Assembly: GCA_963575645.1 (NCBI GenBank)
Contig: OY754471.1
Location: forward strand, 48,610,820-48,674,819
From: Xanthostigma xanthostigma
Lineage: Eukaryota; Arthropoda; Insecta; Raphidioptera; Raphidiidae
Direction of reading: 5' to 3'
Length of the DNA: 64,000 nt
The notes beneath the pieces are model-generated. The model was given only the letters and a program-made list of their open reading frames with translations. It did not search any database and was not told the origin of the DNA. This document shows, in pieces, positions 22,465 to 34,534 of the stretch; the first letter of the stretch is position 1; each line of letters starts with the position of its first letter. The position numbers and the translations under genes were made by a program.

Positions 22465-23300
22465 TAAGGCCCGATTCACACTATAGTGCCGGTCACGGTT
22501 CGCTCTCGGTCCAGTCTCGGTTCGGTAAATGATTCTTACACAAGAAACAATGAGCGTATTCATACTATCAGCACCGCTCAAGTTCGGATCCAATCACGCT
22601 CCGGCACCGATCCGTTTAGAAGAATATTTTGCTGGAGCGTGATCGGACTTTGCCTGACTTATGAATAGGTTTTTGTTTCAAATGCAGTATTCGTCTATTA
22701 AATGACGGTACAGGGTGTAGTATTCGCCTTCCGTTTTCCTTCATCAAGAAGAATAGCTATAACAGCTAATTATTCAATTGAAAAATCGAACGACATTGTC
22801 GGACAACTAGAAAAATTGTAAAATAAAGTAAAATGTATTGCAAAGGAAATACATCAGACTTCTTGAAAATCGAGATTGAACCGTGTTCGAACCCAGAATG
22901 ATAGTGTGAATACAGTAGAGCTGTAACAAACCGTATGTATTCGTTACTGAGTAACGGGTACATCGTCTGACTCGAAGTAACGTATCGTTACTTTCAAATT
23001 CATTTCGTTACTCGCATTTGTCGTATCCATGTCAGTTCGACTCGTTTGATGCGGTTATACTTTATACGAACGAAGTCATACCGTATCACGTATGCGACGC
23101 GCCTCGATGCGATGGTACATGCTTGATGCTGTTAGTACACGATTGTATGTCGTATGAAAAGTACCGGGTAACGTAACGAATACATACGGGTACACAATTT
23201 CCCGTTACTTTTACAGCTCTAAAATACAGTAAGATTTTACCGAACCGAGACAGAATCGAGAGCGAACCGTGACCGGCACTATAGTGTGAATCGGTCCTAA
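22465..23300. mobile_element. DNA element with about 63-bp inverted ends, split by a younger MITE
   Basis: The left end (GGCCCGATTCACACTATAGT, GCCGGTCACGGTTCGCTCTC) and the right end, read on the other strand, match over about 63 bp. It is probably a hAT- or Tc1-type MITE; the target duplication is unclear. The 22916-23221 element is inserted in its right part, so the original length was about 520 bp. Confidence 0.75.
22916..23221. mobile_element. hAT-like MITE with TAGAGCTGTAA ends
   Basis: The ends TAGAGCTGTAA and TTACAGCTCTA are perfect complements. The flanks GAATACAG (22908-22915) and AAATACAG (23222-23229) form an 8-bp target duplication with one difference, as hAT elements make. The interior is rich in GTTAC/GTAAC. 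Confidence 0.8.
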
Positions 23301-24192
23301 AGCTAGATATATTTATGTGTGTTGAGGGGTAGTGTTCGGGGGAGGGAGGGGTTGGTTTACAGCGTACCTATGTTAATGAAGACAACCCCCGCCCGTAATC
23401 CTGTACTCCGCCGCCTCCCTCGCCGCTTCTTTCACATGGTGAATATGTAGTGTGATTCACAAACATAAAACGCATACGACACGGTTGTGCAACTGTACCT
23501 ATAAAACGTGTTATCATCCCTATCAGGGTGGTGCAGCCGTTGTCAACATTTTAGCCGGTCTCGCCGAAGGGTGGATAAGCGAGAGAGATAATAGGTTATT
23601 GGATAGATAAAATGTTATGTGATACGATATATCATCCTCTCTTTCTTCGTCCCGCGTCTATTTATGCCCTGCGTCGCCGCATAATGCGTTTTGGCTATTT
23701 TTTTCTTACGATAAAATATAGGTACCGTTAACTTGCTTGAAAAGAATCAGCTTTATAAATTTTAAGCCTGTTTTAAATACAGAAACTAAATCTATGGGCT
23801 ATGTGCAAGGAGGGAGAGTTACAAATTTTTCGATGCGAGCGTTTGTGGTGAGAACTATTATTTTATTATATTTATTAAAAGTGAAAATAGTTATAATTTT
23901 ATACAGTTTTTTTTGTAATTACAAAGAAAGCATGGGCAAAACTAGGTGATCTGGAAATGCTTGTTGTGTTCCGAGCTGTTGCGCCGATGGCGATAAGTAA
24001 AATAAAGATCATTGGCGCCCTAATTTGACGTTCCGCTGTCAGTGTAAACAAATTAATTATTTATATATTGTACGTAATAATTGATAAATAAATATTTTTC
24101 ACGTACCTTTTATGTCATGCTATTTATATAATGGTTTACTACCTGAATTTTATTACATATAAAATTAACATCAGTTTTCCTTATTACATTTT
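23301..24192. other. Unassigned DNA
   Basis: A G-rich run (GGGGGAGGGAGGGG near 23340) and short hairpins such as CATCCCTATCAGGGTGGTG occur. No gene is recognised. Confidence 0.4.
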
Positions 24193-24500
24193 TGAAGTGA
24201 AAACTTCTTTAGCAGCGTTGTACACTTTTTTTGTAATGGGTAAAAAATGTTAAACTCACGTCGGGACACGTGACCTGATCCTGATCGAAAATTCGTAAGA
24301 CGAAAACTTTTATTTATACAACGTTAGACATCTAGCGTTGAAATATCGTACATAAAAATGCAATCTATGATACAAACCATTTTTTTGTAATAATTATGGG
24401 TAAAAAATGTTAAACTCGCGTCAGGACACGTGACCTGATCGAAAATTCGTAAGACGTTAATATTCAAGTTTTCACTTCTACCGGCACTCCCGGAGTGCAA
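24193..24500 (+). mobile_element. MITE-like repeat with GAAGTGAAAACTT ends and CACGTG boxes (copy 1)
   Basis: It starts AAGTGAAAACTTCTTTAGCA and ends with AAGTTTTCACTTC plus the palindrome GGCACTCCCGGAGTGC. The block GGACACGTGACCTGATC...GAAAATTCGTAAGACG occurs twice (about 24263-24302 and 24424-24455), an internal duplication. Copy 2 lies inverted at 25612-25885. Confidence 0.7.
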
Positions 24501-25516
24501 CCCGTCTTTTTTTTTTGACACATCTTTGCCAACTAAAGTTTTTGACTTATCATCATGTCGCGATGTCCATAAAAAGTGAGTTAAATAATTCTCTATTACC
24601 CACTAGCGGCGCTAGTAGGCTTCGTGCACACAGCCTATAGACAAAATATAAATCAGTGTTAGTGTTTTGTGATTTCCTTTTTGATATTCAATTACTTGAC
24701 ATCAAAGGTTTAACCCATGCAGCTCTTCAAACCATTCATGAATCCGTACACCAACATATAAAATAGTTGCGGTGCTTTCGAGATTAACGCTTATTCATTA
24801 CCGCTTGTGGCCCCTACCTCCCGCGCCTTACTGTTTCCGACCGTTGAGTCGCGACGACACAATAGGTATGTTTGACTTAAACTTAAAAAGAAGAAATCAC
24901 AACAAATAAACTTCCGTTAACTCGTCCGTTCTCTTCCTCAATAACCCTCTTAAAGACAACAGACACGCTGACAAAACAAAAGTCAATTCTTGAATATTAA
25001 ATCTAGGTAAACAGCAAGTCGAATTATTATGTAAAGAACCTCTGGTATAGGGTGGCCTCATTGTCGGGAACTCGCCCGTTCAGTACTAAAACAAAACGTA
25101 GCTCCGTATAGTTCCTCTGCGTTTGCAGAAAGCGCGGAGGCTCACGAACCCAGCGTTAACTAAAGTAATGGCAGACATAAATGTCACGGATTGAATATAT
25201 ACACTGTGTGTGTGTTTGTGTGTAACTATAACCAACAGACCAGGGGTTCGACGACGCGACGACGACGAAAAGCTTCCGCCGAAAGTACTTATCGTACCTA
25301 CCTTGTTAGTGCTAAGTTTAACCTCGGAATGTTCAAACACAATCATAAATAACTACCAAAATAGGTTAGGTAACTGACGTAGGGAGTTTATATTCTTTAA
25401 TACCTCTATCCATTCTTAACTGTGGGATTCTATCAGCTATCGATTAACTAATCTATATACTTAATACTGTATAAAGATGAATAGTCGATTTTACATCTAG
25501 GGTCGTAATCTATACT
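24501..25516. other. Unassigned DNA
   Basis: A short (GT)n-like tract near 25203-25222 and a (GAC)n-like patch near 25250-25267. No gene is recognised. Confidence 0.4.
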
Positions 25517-25996
25517 TCTATACTAATATATAAACCTGAAGAGTTTGTTTGTTTGTTTGGTTGAACGCGCTGATCTCAGGAACTACTAGTACAAATTGAA
25601 AAAAAAAATAATAAGGCACTCCGGGAGTGCCTGCGGAAGTGAAAACTTGAATATTAACATCTTACAAATTTTCGATCAAAATGGTTTGTATCATAGATTG
25701 CATTTTTATTATGTACGATATTTTAACGCTAGATGTATAACGTTGTATAAATAAAAGTTTCCGTCTTACGCATTTTCGATCAGGACACGTGACCGATCAG
25801 GACACGTGACCTGACGCGAATTTAACATTTTATACCCATTACAAAAAAAGTGTACAACGCCGCTAAAGAAGTTTTCACTTCAAAAATTTTTGTTGGATAG
25901 CCCATTTATCGAGGAAGGTTATAGGCTAAGTATATAATATCACGCTACGACCAATAGGAGCGGAGCATCAATGAAATATGTTGCAAAATGTATCTC
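25517..25996 (+). mobile_element. Lepidopteran-type Helitron fragment split by a MITE
   Basis: The 5' tip TCTATACTAATATATAAACC (25517) leads into GAAGAGTTTGTTTG and GAACGCGCTGATCTCAGGAA. The body resumes after the MITE with GTTGGATAGCCCATTTATCG and CACGCTACGACCAATAGGAG, and the copy is truncated near 25996. It belongs to the same family as the copies at 27821, 28702, 30166 and 35127. Confidence 0.75.
25612..25885 (-). mobile_element. MITE-like repeat (copy 2) inserted in a Helitron
   Basis: This is an inverted copy of 24193-24500 lacking the long internal duplication but with GATCAGGACACGTGACC doubled head to tail at about 25777-25815. The Helitron sequence on both sides is continuous when this segment is removed. 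Confidence 0.75.
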
Positions 25997-26069
25997 AAAA
26001 ATAGCTTCTATTTAGCTGAAATGCCGTAACTACATAATAAATTATCAATATTAGGTCGTACATTCACAA

Positions 26070-26142
26070 GCCCGGCTAGGTCAGTCGATAGAGCATGCGA
26101 CTGTTAATATCAGGGTCGTGGGTTAAAGCCCCGCGTTGGGCG
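26070..26142 (+). pseudogene. tRNA-Lys-derived pseudogene
   Basis: The 73-bp segment has the acceptor pair GCCCGGC/GTTGGGC, a D arm TAGGTCAGTCGATAGAGCA and a T-arm remnant GTGGGTTAAAGCCCC, and follows tRNA-Lys(CTT) closely. The anticodon triplet reads GTT in place of CTT, two anticodon-stem pairs are broken (TGCGA against TATCA), and the T loop TTCGA is TTAAA. It is therefore not a functional gene. A tRNA-derived SINE head is an alternative. Confidence 0.75.
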
Positions 26143-27378
26143 AATATATTTTAATTTTTTTCCCCACATTGCTTTCATCTAAGACTTACATTTAAATTTA
26201 TTTTGTTTTTGTTTACGACTAATTAAAATTAAATAAATCTAATTAAGTAATAGCTCATTTAAAAGGTTAATTTGAGGTTAATGAGAATGCTTCTCGTTTT
26301 CTAACCCGACTTTTACGTCGATTGACTAGAAGTCTTAAAGTGCTACAGACCAAAAAAAAAATGGCAGCGAACAGACACAATAATTGCTAAGCCGGATGCA
26401 AACAAAGTGTAATGTAGAAATGCAGAATTGCGATTGTGCATAGCTCTTATTATAGCTGAGCTATAAAAGCACTGAGTAACACTTCAAGTTTGTGTATCGT
26501 ACGCTCGTATCCTTTAAAATATTATTACATAATATACCTGCATAGCAGACATAAAAGATTGTGTTTAAAAAAGAAGTTATGATGTTTTGATACATAGTCT
26601 GGATCTGATTTCGAATTGTATCTACACGTTTTTTTTTATACTAGTCAAGTTTTTTCGCAAAAATGGCAACACGTTTCGAAAAACTATACAAGCTAAATAG
26701 AGAGAGATGAGATTGTAGATTATGGACGCTCGACAATTATTGAGATCATTAGCATCCTTAACATAGTGTAGTGTAAATATATCATTTTGGTTTGAAGTTT
26801 TTGACAGATTCCTGCGTAGCACTATAAAAGCGTTCCCAAATACGGGTAAAGACTTAATAACCGATTATCTTTTTAGTTTATTGGTTATTAAAGTCTTTAC
26901 TAGCTGATTTTGAAAACGGTTTAAAAGAAGGCTAGGTACATAGTCTATGGTGTCATTGGAATCTGTCAAAAACTTGTAACCAAAATAATTTATTATAGGT
27001 ATAGGTCTACACTATTTTAGGATGGACTGCAACAATATTATAGAAAGACGGAATATTTTTTTTTAGTGATAAGTTAAGGATTACAAGCTTGGTTATTAAC
27101 GTCGCGTGAAAGTTAACTGGAGTTAAATCTTACCAATTCTACTTTTTTTATAACCAGTTGCTTCGTCATCGAAATTTCCGAAACTGTCCCGTCACTTCCA
27201 CCGCAAATGTCCCGTCTCTCACGCCATGAGACGACCGAGCTGATCGAAAGCCGTCCGACAAACGGCGATACGATTTGCTTTTCGTTGCTATGGTTACACC
27301 GTCAGCGTTAAATATTCAACGCGATGAACGGCCCGAACCGACACGAGAAGTTATACTTCATAATAACGTTTTAAAAAA
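26143..27378. other. Unassigned AT-rich DNA
   Basis: It contains one copy of the GACGCTCGACA motif at 26723-26735 and the inverted pair AAAGACTTAATAACC (from about 26848) with GGTTATTAAAGTCTTTAC (about 26882). No gene is recognised. Confidence 0.45.
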
Positions 27379-27820
27379 TCTATATCTTTATATATAAAAC
27401 TTACGTGTCACATGTTTGTCCGCGATGAACTCCTAAAACTACTGAACCGATTTTAAATTTGATTTGCACACCGTGTGCAATTCGACCCAACTTGAAAGAT
27501 AGGATAGCTTACATTTCAATTTATAATCGCAATATTATTTTATTGCAAATTATTTGTCTATTCCTTGACAGTCATAATTATCTGTTGACTGGATTGAGTG
27601 AATATTCAATAGATGGCGCAACGTTTCATATAAGCTACAATTCAATAGCATAACCACCACGTGTTGCTGAGGTTAAGGTATCGAGCACGACGGCGCAGCC
27701 GGAGTGCTCGAATATATATATATAGGTATTATCGCATTAAAATAAAAACACTTTTCGTGGAGACCAACTTTGCAACGGTGGAAATCTACAAATTCGAGCG
27801 AAGCCGAACCGGGCCGCTAG
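27379..27820 (+). mobile_element. Complete non-autonomous Helitron, 442 bp
   Basis: It has 5' TCTATATCTTTATATATAAA, a 3' hairpin region CGAGCGAAGCCGAACCGGGC and terminal CGCTAG. It is flanked by A on the left and T on the right as required for Helitron insertion at AT. No ORF. Confidence 0.85.
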
Positions 27821-28165
27821 TTAATATATAAAGCTGAAGAGTTTGTTTGTTTGGTTGAACGCGCTAATCTCAGGAACTACTGGTTCGAATTGAAAATTTT
27901 TTTTTTGTGGATAGCCCATTTATCGAGGAAGGCTATGGGCTATATAATATCACGCTACGACCAATAGGAGTGGAGCATCAATGAAAAATGTTGCAAAATG
28001 TATCTAAAAATTTGTCCGTCCGACAAAAACTTTTGACAGGTAACTCCGATCATCATGAAATTTGGACACAACATTAATCTCGGTAAGCTAAGATGAATGT
28101 GCGTACTCATGTTCCTCCCCCCATTCGTTCTTTTGAACCAGGGTGAAATCGGGTAAAACGAATGA
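27821..28165 (+). mobile_element. Lepidopteran-type Helitron fragment, plus copy
   Basis: It starts abruptly at TTAATATATAAAGCTGAAGA directly after the previous Helitron's CTAG, and runs through GAACGCGCTAATCTCAGGAA to ACCAGGGTGAAATCGGG. It forms the left arm of a 1.2-kb inverted repeat with 28702-29047. Confidence 0.8.
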
Positions 28166-28701
28166 TTCTTAAACTCGTGTTCGTATATGAAATATTGCGC
28201 AAACATTTTGATATCGACGCTTGCGATCCATCAACTTGAAACGAGAAAAACAAATTTTATTACATACGAAACGTAAAATATGCTAAAACCTACGTGACTT
28301 TGGTCTGACCTGTGAAATATAAAAATTTCCATATAATTTTTAGACTCGTAAAATGGAAAGAATGGATGGATAACGTATCCAATGTAAATTACCAACACTT
28401 CGTGACGACAATGTGCTTGAAGTGGGTGGCTCTCTTCGATCGCAAGCCAAGCCACTTCACGACTATACACTGTATCACAGCTCGGCGTCGAGTTATAAAG
28501 GACAGGGGAGATATTGCATCGCACTTTTCGATTGATACGAAATTCGCACGATTTTTAGGCCTCCGTAACTACTACAGGTCGTCACAGCTCCTAAAAGTTA
28601 CGACCGATTTTGACGAAATTTGATAAGGGCGTGTCTTTTTATATTCGTAACTATAGCGGTTCAGTCCGACTTCGCCCTTTGTATATTGCATATATTAAAG
28701 A
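28166..28701. other. Spacer between inverted Helitron copies
   Basis: A 103-codon plus frame (28312-28623) has no recognised domain. The phrase AACTATAGCGGTTC(A/T)GTCCG occurs near 28651 and 28700, so the spacer probably includes another Helitron end. Confidence 0.4.
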
Positions 28702-29047
28702 CTATAGCGGTTCTGTCCGGTTTCACCCGGGCGCAAAAGAACGAATGGGGGGAGGGACATGAGTGCGCACGTTCATCTTAGTTTACCGAGATTAATGTTG
28801 TGTCCAAATTTCATGGTGATCGGAGTTACAGTTCAAAAGTTTTTGTCGGACTGACAAATTTTGAGTTACATTTTTCATTGATGCTCCGCTCCTATTGGTC
28901 GTAGCGTGATATTATATAGCCTATAGCCTTCCTCGATAAATGGACTATCCAACAATTTTTTTTTTCAATTTGTATCAGTAGTTCCTGAGATTAGCGCGTT
29001 CAACCAAACAAACAAACAAACTCTTCAGCTTTATATATTAGTATAGA
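28702..29047 (-). mobile_element. Lepidopteran-type Helitron, minus copy
   Basis: On the minus strand the 5' tip is TCTATACTAATATATAAAGC (A flank at 29048) and the 3' region GGGTGAAACCGGAC is followed by CGCTATAG, a slightly altered CTAG. It mirrors 27821-28165. Confidence 0.8.
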
Positions 29048-30165
29048 TAATATGTTCAATTGTATTGATATCATGTCGATCAAAAAATCTTCGCAAATAA
29101 CTCGTTATTTTTTATCAAATTTTTGAAAGATAAAAATGGGTCCTCCTTAGAAGATAGACACATGTTATCGCGAACTTTTCAGTAGGCCTTTTTCAATTCT
29201 GTAGTACATTAATTTAAGCGCCCTAAAAGCGTCTTTTAACGACTTGATTACAAAACATTGAGATTTCTCTACTATCTTTAAAGTTAATATGAATGTATTA
29301 TACACAAAAACCTGCCGGAAGAAATTCTCCAATTGATGGTGAAAACCGCCATCAAAATCCATTGCGTAGTTTAGAAGAACTAAGCGAACAAACAGACGCG
29401 GATAGCGACTTTGTTTTATATACTATTTAGAGAAGAGAGAGATTCTAAAAAAAATTCACATAGGCTCATCTTTGAGAGAGATACCGTTGCATAAAATATT
29501 ATAGGACTTCCAAACGTAATTTAATTTTGAAGGCCCAATGGGCTCCGCCCTCTCTAGTTTCCCAACCGTTTGTTAAACAAAATCTGAAAAAAATCACGAA
29601 TGTAGTGCTTAGTAAATTCTTTCATTCAGGAAAATTATTTTCGTCGCTATATAAAGTTTTGGAGAAATATAACAAAAATTGAAGGTAATTCCCCAAACAC
29701 GCAGCTTCGGAACCCTAATTTATGCGACACGAACGTGACCGATCACAAAGTCACACCCTGACTCCTTCCAATTTAATTCTGTATACGATGACACGAGTCT
29801 CGCGTATTTTTTTTTATATTGTTTTTCATATCGGATATTACTTGCGCTAGCGTCGAGTGCTACCGTACAGGTAACACACACAGAACATTTTACTGTATAC
29901 TTCATACACATGCATGTAATTCACTAATTCAGGTATTTTGATAGAGTAATAAAAAGTTTTATGGATACTTAAACTCTATCTATATAATTCAGACCATTGT
30001 ACTTTCAAATGCACAAAGTTGTGTGCGACATATTTTTATGGAAATGAATAAAGGTGGATTTCTCACATTAAAAGCGTATATGCCGTGATACAAAGTAATA
30101 TCTAGAATAAAATAGGGTAAAGCCGCCTATCCGACCGCCTGTCCGTAACCAGCAGGACGTATCTT
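29048..30165. other. Unassigned AT-rich DNA
   Basis: No gene or element recognised. Confidence 0.4.
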
Positions 30166-30350
30166 ATAGGTACTAATATATAAAGCTGAAAAGTTTGTTT
30201 GTTTGGTTGAACGCGCTAATCTCAGGAACTACTGGTTCGAATCGAAAAATTATTTTTGTATTGGACAGTCCTGCATTTATCGAGGAAGTCTATAGGCTAT
30301 ATAATATCACGCTACGACCAATAGGAGCGGAGCATCAATGAAAAATGTTG
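30166..30350 (+). mobile_element. Truncated lepidopteran-type Helitron 5' part
   Basis: It has ACTAATATATAAAGCTGAAA, GAACGCGCTAATCTCAGGAA and CACGCTACGACCAATAGGAG. It breaks off after GCATCAATGAAAAATGTTGC. Confidence 0.75.
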
Positions 30351-32174
30351 CAAAAACGAACAAGAACATAACCCTACTTTTATTCGGGTTCGGACGTTGA
30401 TTGAATGAAACAAACAGAACTAGTATTGTCCGTTCAGAAATGGACAGAACTAGTTTTGTCCAATTGAAAATGCGTAAAACTAGTTTAAATGTAAGATTTC
30501 GTGTTTGGGCAATATTAGTTGGTCAAAACTAGTTTTGCGCATTTAGTTCGGTCATTGACCGAATTCGGGTATAGACCGTAACATATACAAGTCGGGGTGT
30601 TTCTAACACAAAATGTATAGTGCGAATTAATGAGAAAATAAGTAGCGAAGTTAGGTTGACCGTTGGCCAACGCGCGCCAGTGTCCCGTCATTGTAGGACG
30701 GGCGGCGAGAGAGTCGACACGGCTACCCTTTTAATGTTACATTAAGACTTGATGATGGGACGCGACGACCCGGCACGAAAACCTATTCCCCACTAGAATT
30801 CAACTGTATATATATTATTATATACACAGTATCTTACGAGAGTTGTCCCGGGCTTCAAGATTTGTCTCTTTCCCAAGATCTAGACAGATAGATTGTAGGC
30901 TATAGACGCTCGGCAACTGAGACCATCAGAATCTATGTCCCAAGGTTCTAATGCGAAAACTGGTGAAACTATCAATTCGATTTTTGACGTGATAACGTCT
31001 TATAAATTGATGAATCACCAATCTTATAAATTGATAAAACACCGACTGCATGCACGAAAAAGTGTAACGTAACGTTCCTAACGCGTAACGTTCCGCCTGA
31101 CCCTGTGCGTGCTTTTTGCTAATTTCTCGCTCAATTTAAATCAGATCGGTTTGAAACCAGTCTTAAACGAAAGAGGAGAACATTTTACATAGATTTCGTA
31201 TAACAGAATTTGCCTAAACAGTTTTTTTATACAAATTTATATAGAAAAATAGCTGTATAAATGCAATGTTGTCTAATGCATGGCAGCATGGCGCGACGCG
31301 GTCGGTCGTCTTTGTTTGCCGTACATGGAAATTAGAAAATAACGTATGTCTTGTCTTAACATGAAAACGGCTGCATTTCTAATGTTTAATTCAATTTTTT
31401 GACATTAGTATTTTGTGAAATGCAACGCCTTCTAAGTTAACTATTGGAATAACTAATTATTATTAGAACATAATACTTTGACAGTTGCAAACGTCACTTT
31501 TGACATTTCTTATCATTCCGACACCAAGGATAAGCGGATTGAAACCAAATTTTGGGAGGATGTTTGATATGCAAATATGAAGTGGCCTATTGTTTTTGGG
31601 GAACATCGGCGCATGTGTAAAAGAATATATCTCTTATAATGATGTTTTATATAATAATAATATAGTTTTTAAAACGGTTTTTACTCTATCTATTTTTACT
31701 AGAAATTTTTGTAAATTTTTTGGGGAAAATCGGCGCATGCGCAAAAGAGATACATGCCATAGTTGTTTTTTATATAATAATAGTGTACTTTTTATAGTGT
31801 TTTATTATTCTACTAATATCATAGATTCGAATTATTATAATTATTATATAAATTTAGGTTATGTATTACGGAATACGTTATCACGTAAAACTATCGTCCG
31901 TAAACCGACTTTACAGACAACCAATTTTTTTATGTGAATAGGTCAGGCTTCGCCCGGATTTGTAGATTACCAATTGAAGATAGACACATTATACTGTCGC
32001 GACTTTTTTTTTTAACGTACCGATAACACTGGCGCGGGAGAAGAGAGAATACCGTTCTTCGTTGCGATTTTAAGAAGGTATTTTGTATAAACGTGTATGC
32101 CATTAATTAACTTTGCGATAAAATAATACAGTCAAAATTATTTGGGTCTAGTACTGGTTTATACTCACAATTTA
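30351..32174. other. Unassigned DNA with fragments of dispersed repeats
   Basis: AACTAGTTTTG-like phrases recur between 30419 and 30535. TAGACGCTCGGCA is at 30903-30915. At 30975-31125 lies a partial copy of the 46762-47200 element (GACGTGATAACGTCTTATAA, CACGAAAAAGTGTAACG). At 31858-31930 lies another piece of the same family (ACTATCGTCCGTAAACCGAC). At 31535-31790 lies a copy of the 14.2-kb dispersed repeat. Confidence 0.45.
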
Positions 32175-32942
32175 TCTATATATTTAAAATACAAGCCCTA
32201 TTTCTCTAGCCAATCCGCCAGCAATCCCTACTCAACCGATTGACACATTTTTTTTAAAACTAAAGCCTTTAGTCCACAGATCTGTTATCACTAATTTTTT
32301 TTTGGTGAAATTTCTTTGAAAGGGATTCTTTCAAGCGATAATAGTAAAAAAGACGAGGGGGTAGCGGGGTGAAGAGGAACGTAAAGAGAGAAAATCCTTC
32401 GATGTTCACGAGACATGAGTGTGAGAGAAATGAAAATATGTACGTATGTCGGAGATTTTACAAACAGTTTGACAAGTCGACTTTGACAATTGAAGTGTAT
32501 ATTTAAATTAGTTAGTTTTTTAGCACAAATAAATTTTATTTTATTTTCCAAACAATTTAAGAACGTGTAAGTTTATGTTAATTTAATGCCAAAATAGAGT
32601 TTTTAAATATTACATGGACTGTACCAAGTCTAAAATTTGGTCTCAGATCAGAAAAAAATAGTGAAAATCGTAAATGTATCAAATGAGGTTAGATTTTCTA
32701 AAAATGAATTGTGACAGCTCTTGCGGGGTAACCATCATAACAGTTCTCATACATTTTCTTTGAATTTATAACCAATTAAATATAGAGACAACTTGATGGA
32801 TCAAGCTAAATCAAAAGAAAAATAACTGTAAATGGAAACTAATGCAAGAGCAATGAAATTATTGTCGTAGGTCTGTATCAAAATATCGTTTTTTAAAAAC
32901 AATATGAAAATACATGCAAAAGGTTTTGCACGGGTACACTAG
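32175..32942 (+). mobile_element. Complete non-autonomous Helitron, 768 bp
   Basis: It has 5' TCTATATATTTAAAATACAA and 3' AGGTTTTGCACGGGTACA then CTAG, with A at 32174 and T at 32943. The inverted sister copy is at 36575-37307. A minus frame (32291-32551) is not a known protein. Confidence 0.85.
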
Positions 32943-34219
32943 TTATCTTTTAATACAATACAAATATTGAAACTTTTACCAATTCCCGGTTTAGGAGCAT
33001 AAATAATAAACAAATTTCTAGCAAAATATAAACTATTTATATGTCGGCAGATTCGTGCGAGCCGCGTTATCTTTGTGTGTTAAATAATCAAATTAATTCA
33101 TACGAACAATCGACGAAGCCGTCGAGTTTATTTTGAAGTGGCAAACGAAATTATTGAATGTAGTAATTATAATATATTAATTGCTACTTAAAACATTTCA
33201 AATTCACCTTTATTAAATTCATTAGCAAGTTTACGGGGGCCGTTATTAAAACTAAAGCTCATAAGCCGCACTGTACATATTTATAACGAGCCGGTAAGGG
33301 GTCGTTTGTCACTACAGTTGGCGCGACTTAACCTGTCATACACGTCATCGCATGTCCACATAAGTCAATCGAACAGCCATAGGGTTTATCGCGTTGTGAT
33401 TTTTCGTGGTATTCCTCCCAATATTTCTCGATAAAAAATATCGAAATGTCCGATTGTCTCCCAAACTCCTCTGATTCCTTCATTCGCATGCATATTGCTA
33501 TATTAGTCAAAGTTGAAGTTTAAAAAATATAGAAAATAACGTGGTAAATGGAAAATTGTAATGAAGCGAGTGGCAGATTTAGATGTCATTCTTTTTTTTG
33601 TAAAGTTGCCAGCTCTACTTTGTTTTAGAAATTTTGGAATGATGAATCCATCTATACGGCTATAGTTATTTTTTGGAAATAAAACGGTTAAATAATTTTA
33701 TCTGTAGTTTAGTAGAGGTAACGGAGGGGTGGAGTAGGAGCCGGGATCCTGCGTGGTACCTGTGCAGTGTGTATGAAACGTTTGCATAATTAAAACTTGT
33801 TTTGGTACAGGAAAAATGAATTTATATTACATAATAAAAAGTTCGTTTTGTATGAAATACGTATTCAATGGCAAGTGTACATTATATACATATATTATTT
33901 TAATATAAAAAGCACACGCGCTCTCCTCTTATAATACGTGCAAATAATTTCCTATGCGGATTTTCATTAATTTATTAAAATAATTATCGTTTGCGTGATA
34001 ATTTAATAACATATTATTTTCTATTTTGTAAAAACGCGTCGACTTTTCAAAAGTTTTCCTTCGTACAATAGCAGGTGTTTGTGTATCCCGTTCGCGAATG
34101 AGCGAGTAACATTATGTTAAAACGAGCGAGTCGTAATATCATTACGAACGAGATACATACTACATACTGTAAATAAGTGAACTGATGCATTTTTACAGAT
34201 TAAAAATAATTTATATATG
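32943..34219. other. Unassigned DNA
   Basis: A minus-strand segment near 33400-33510 (TTTCGATATTTTTTATCGAG, GGGAGGAATACCACG) resembles the segment near 19185-19255. Otherwise nothing is recognisable. Confidence 0.35.
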
Positions 34220-34221
34220 TA

Positions 34222-34534
34222 TAGTACGCGCCACGGATCTATCTATAAGGTTCGGAAGTTAGTCGCAAACAGCGTCGCAAAGGCACATTTTAGAGCCGTT
34301 GACACTCCCACCACCTCCTAGCTACCTGCACGGAACGTGCGCTCGTCGGTGATTGGCCGTTGCTTTTGTCACTTGTCGGTTTCCTGCTTTAAAGTACAGT
34401 CGAGTACGCTATTGTCAAGTTGTTATTGCTATGTTACTTTTGTTGAGTTGCGAGTTTGTAGTTTTTCAACAGTGAAAGCGCAAGCCTGCATTCGCATTTA
34501 AATTCCGAGCCTTTTAGATTCGTGGCGCGTACTA
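34222..34534 (+). mobile_element. Complete 313-bp MITE, TA target duplication
   Basis: The tips TAGTACGCGCCACGGATCTA and, on the other strand, TAGTACGCGCCACGAATCTA are flanked by TA (34220-34221 and 34535-34536). The interior has no ORF. It is the reference copy for the truncated one at 9345-9629. Confidence 0.85.

Noticed and set aside
28312..28623. 103-codon frame between inverted Helitrons
   Set aside because: It overlaps an equally long frame on the other strand, has no domain and lies in repeat-derived DNA.
32291..32551. 86-codon frame and its near-duplicate at 36969-37199
   Set aside because: Both are within the sister Helitrons; the similarity reflects the transposon copies, not a gene family.
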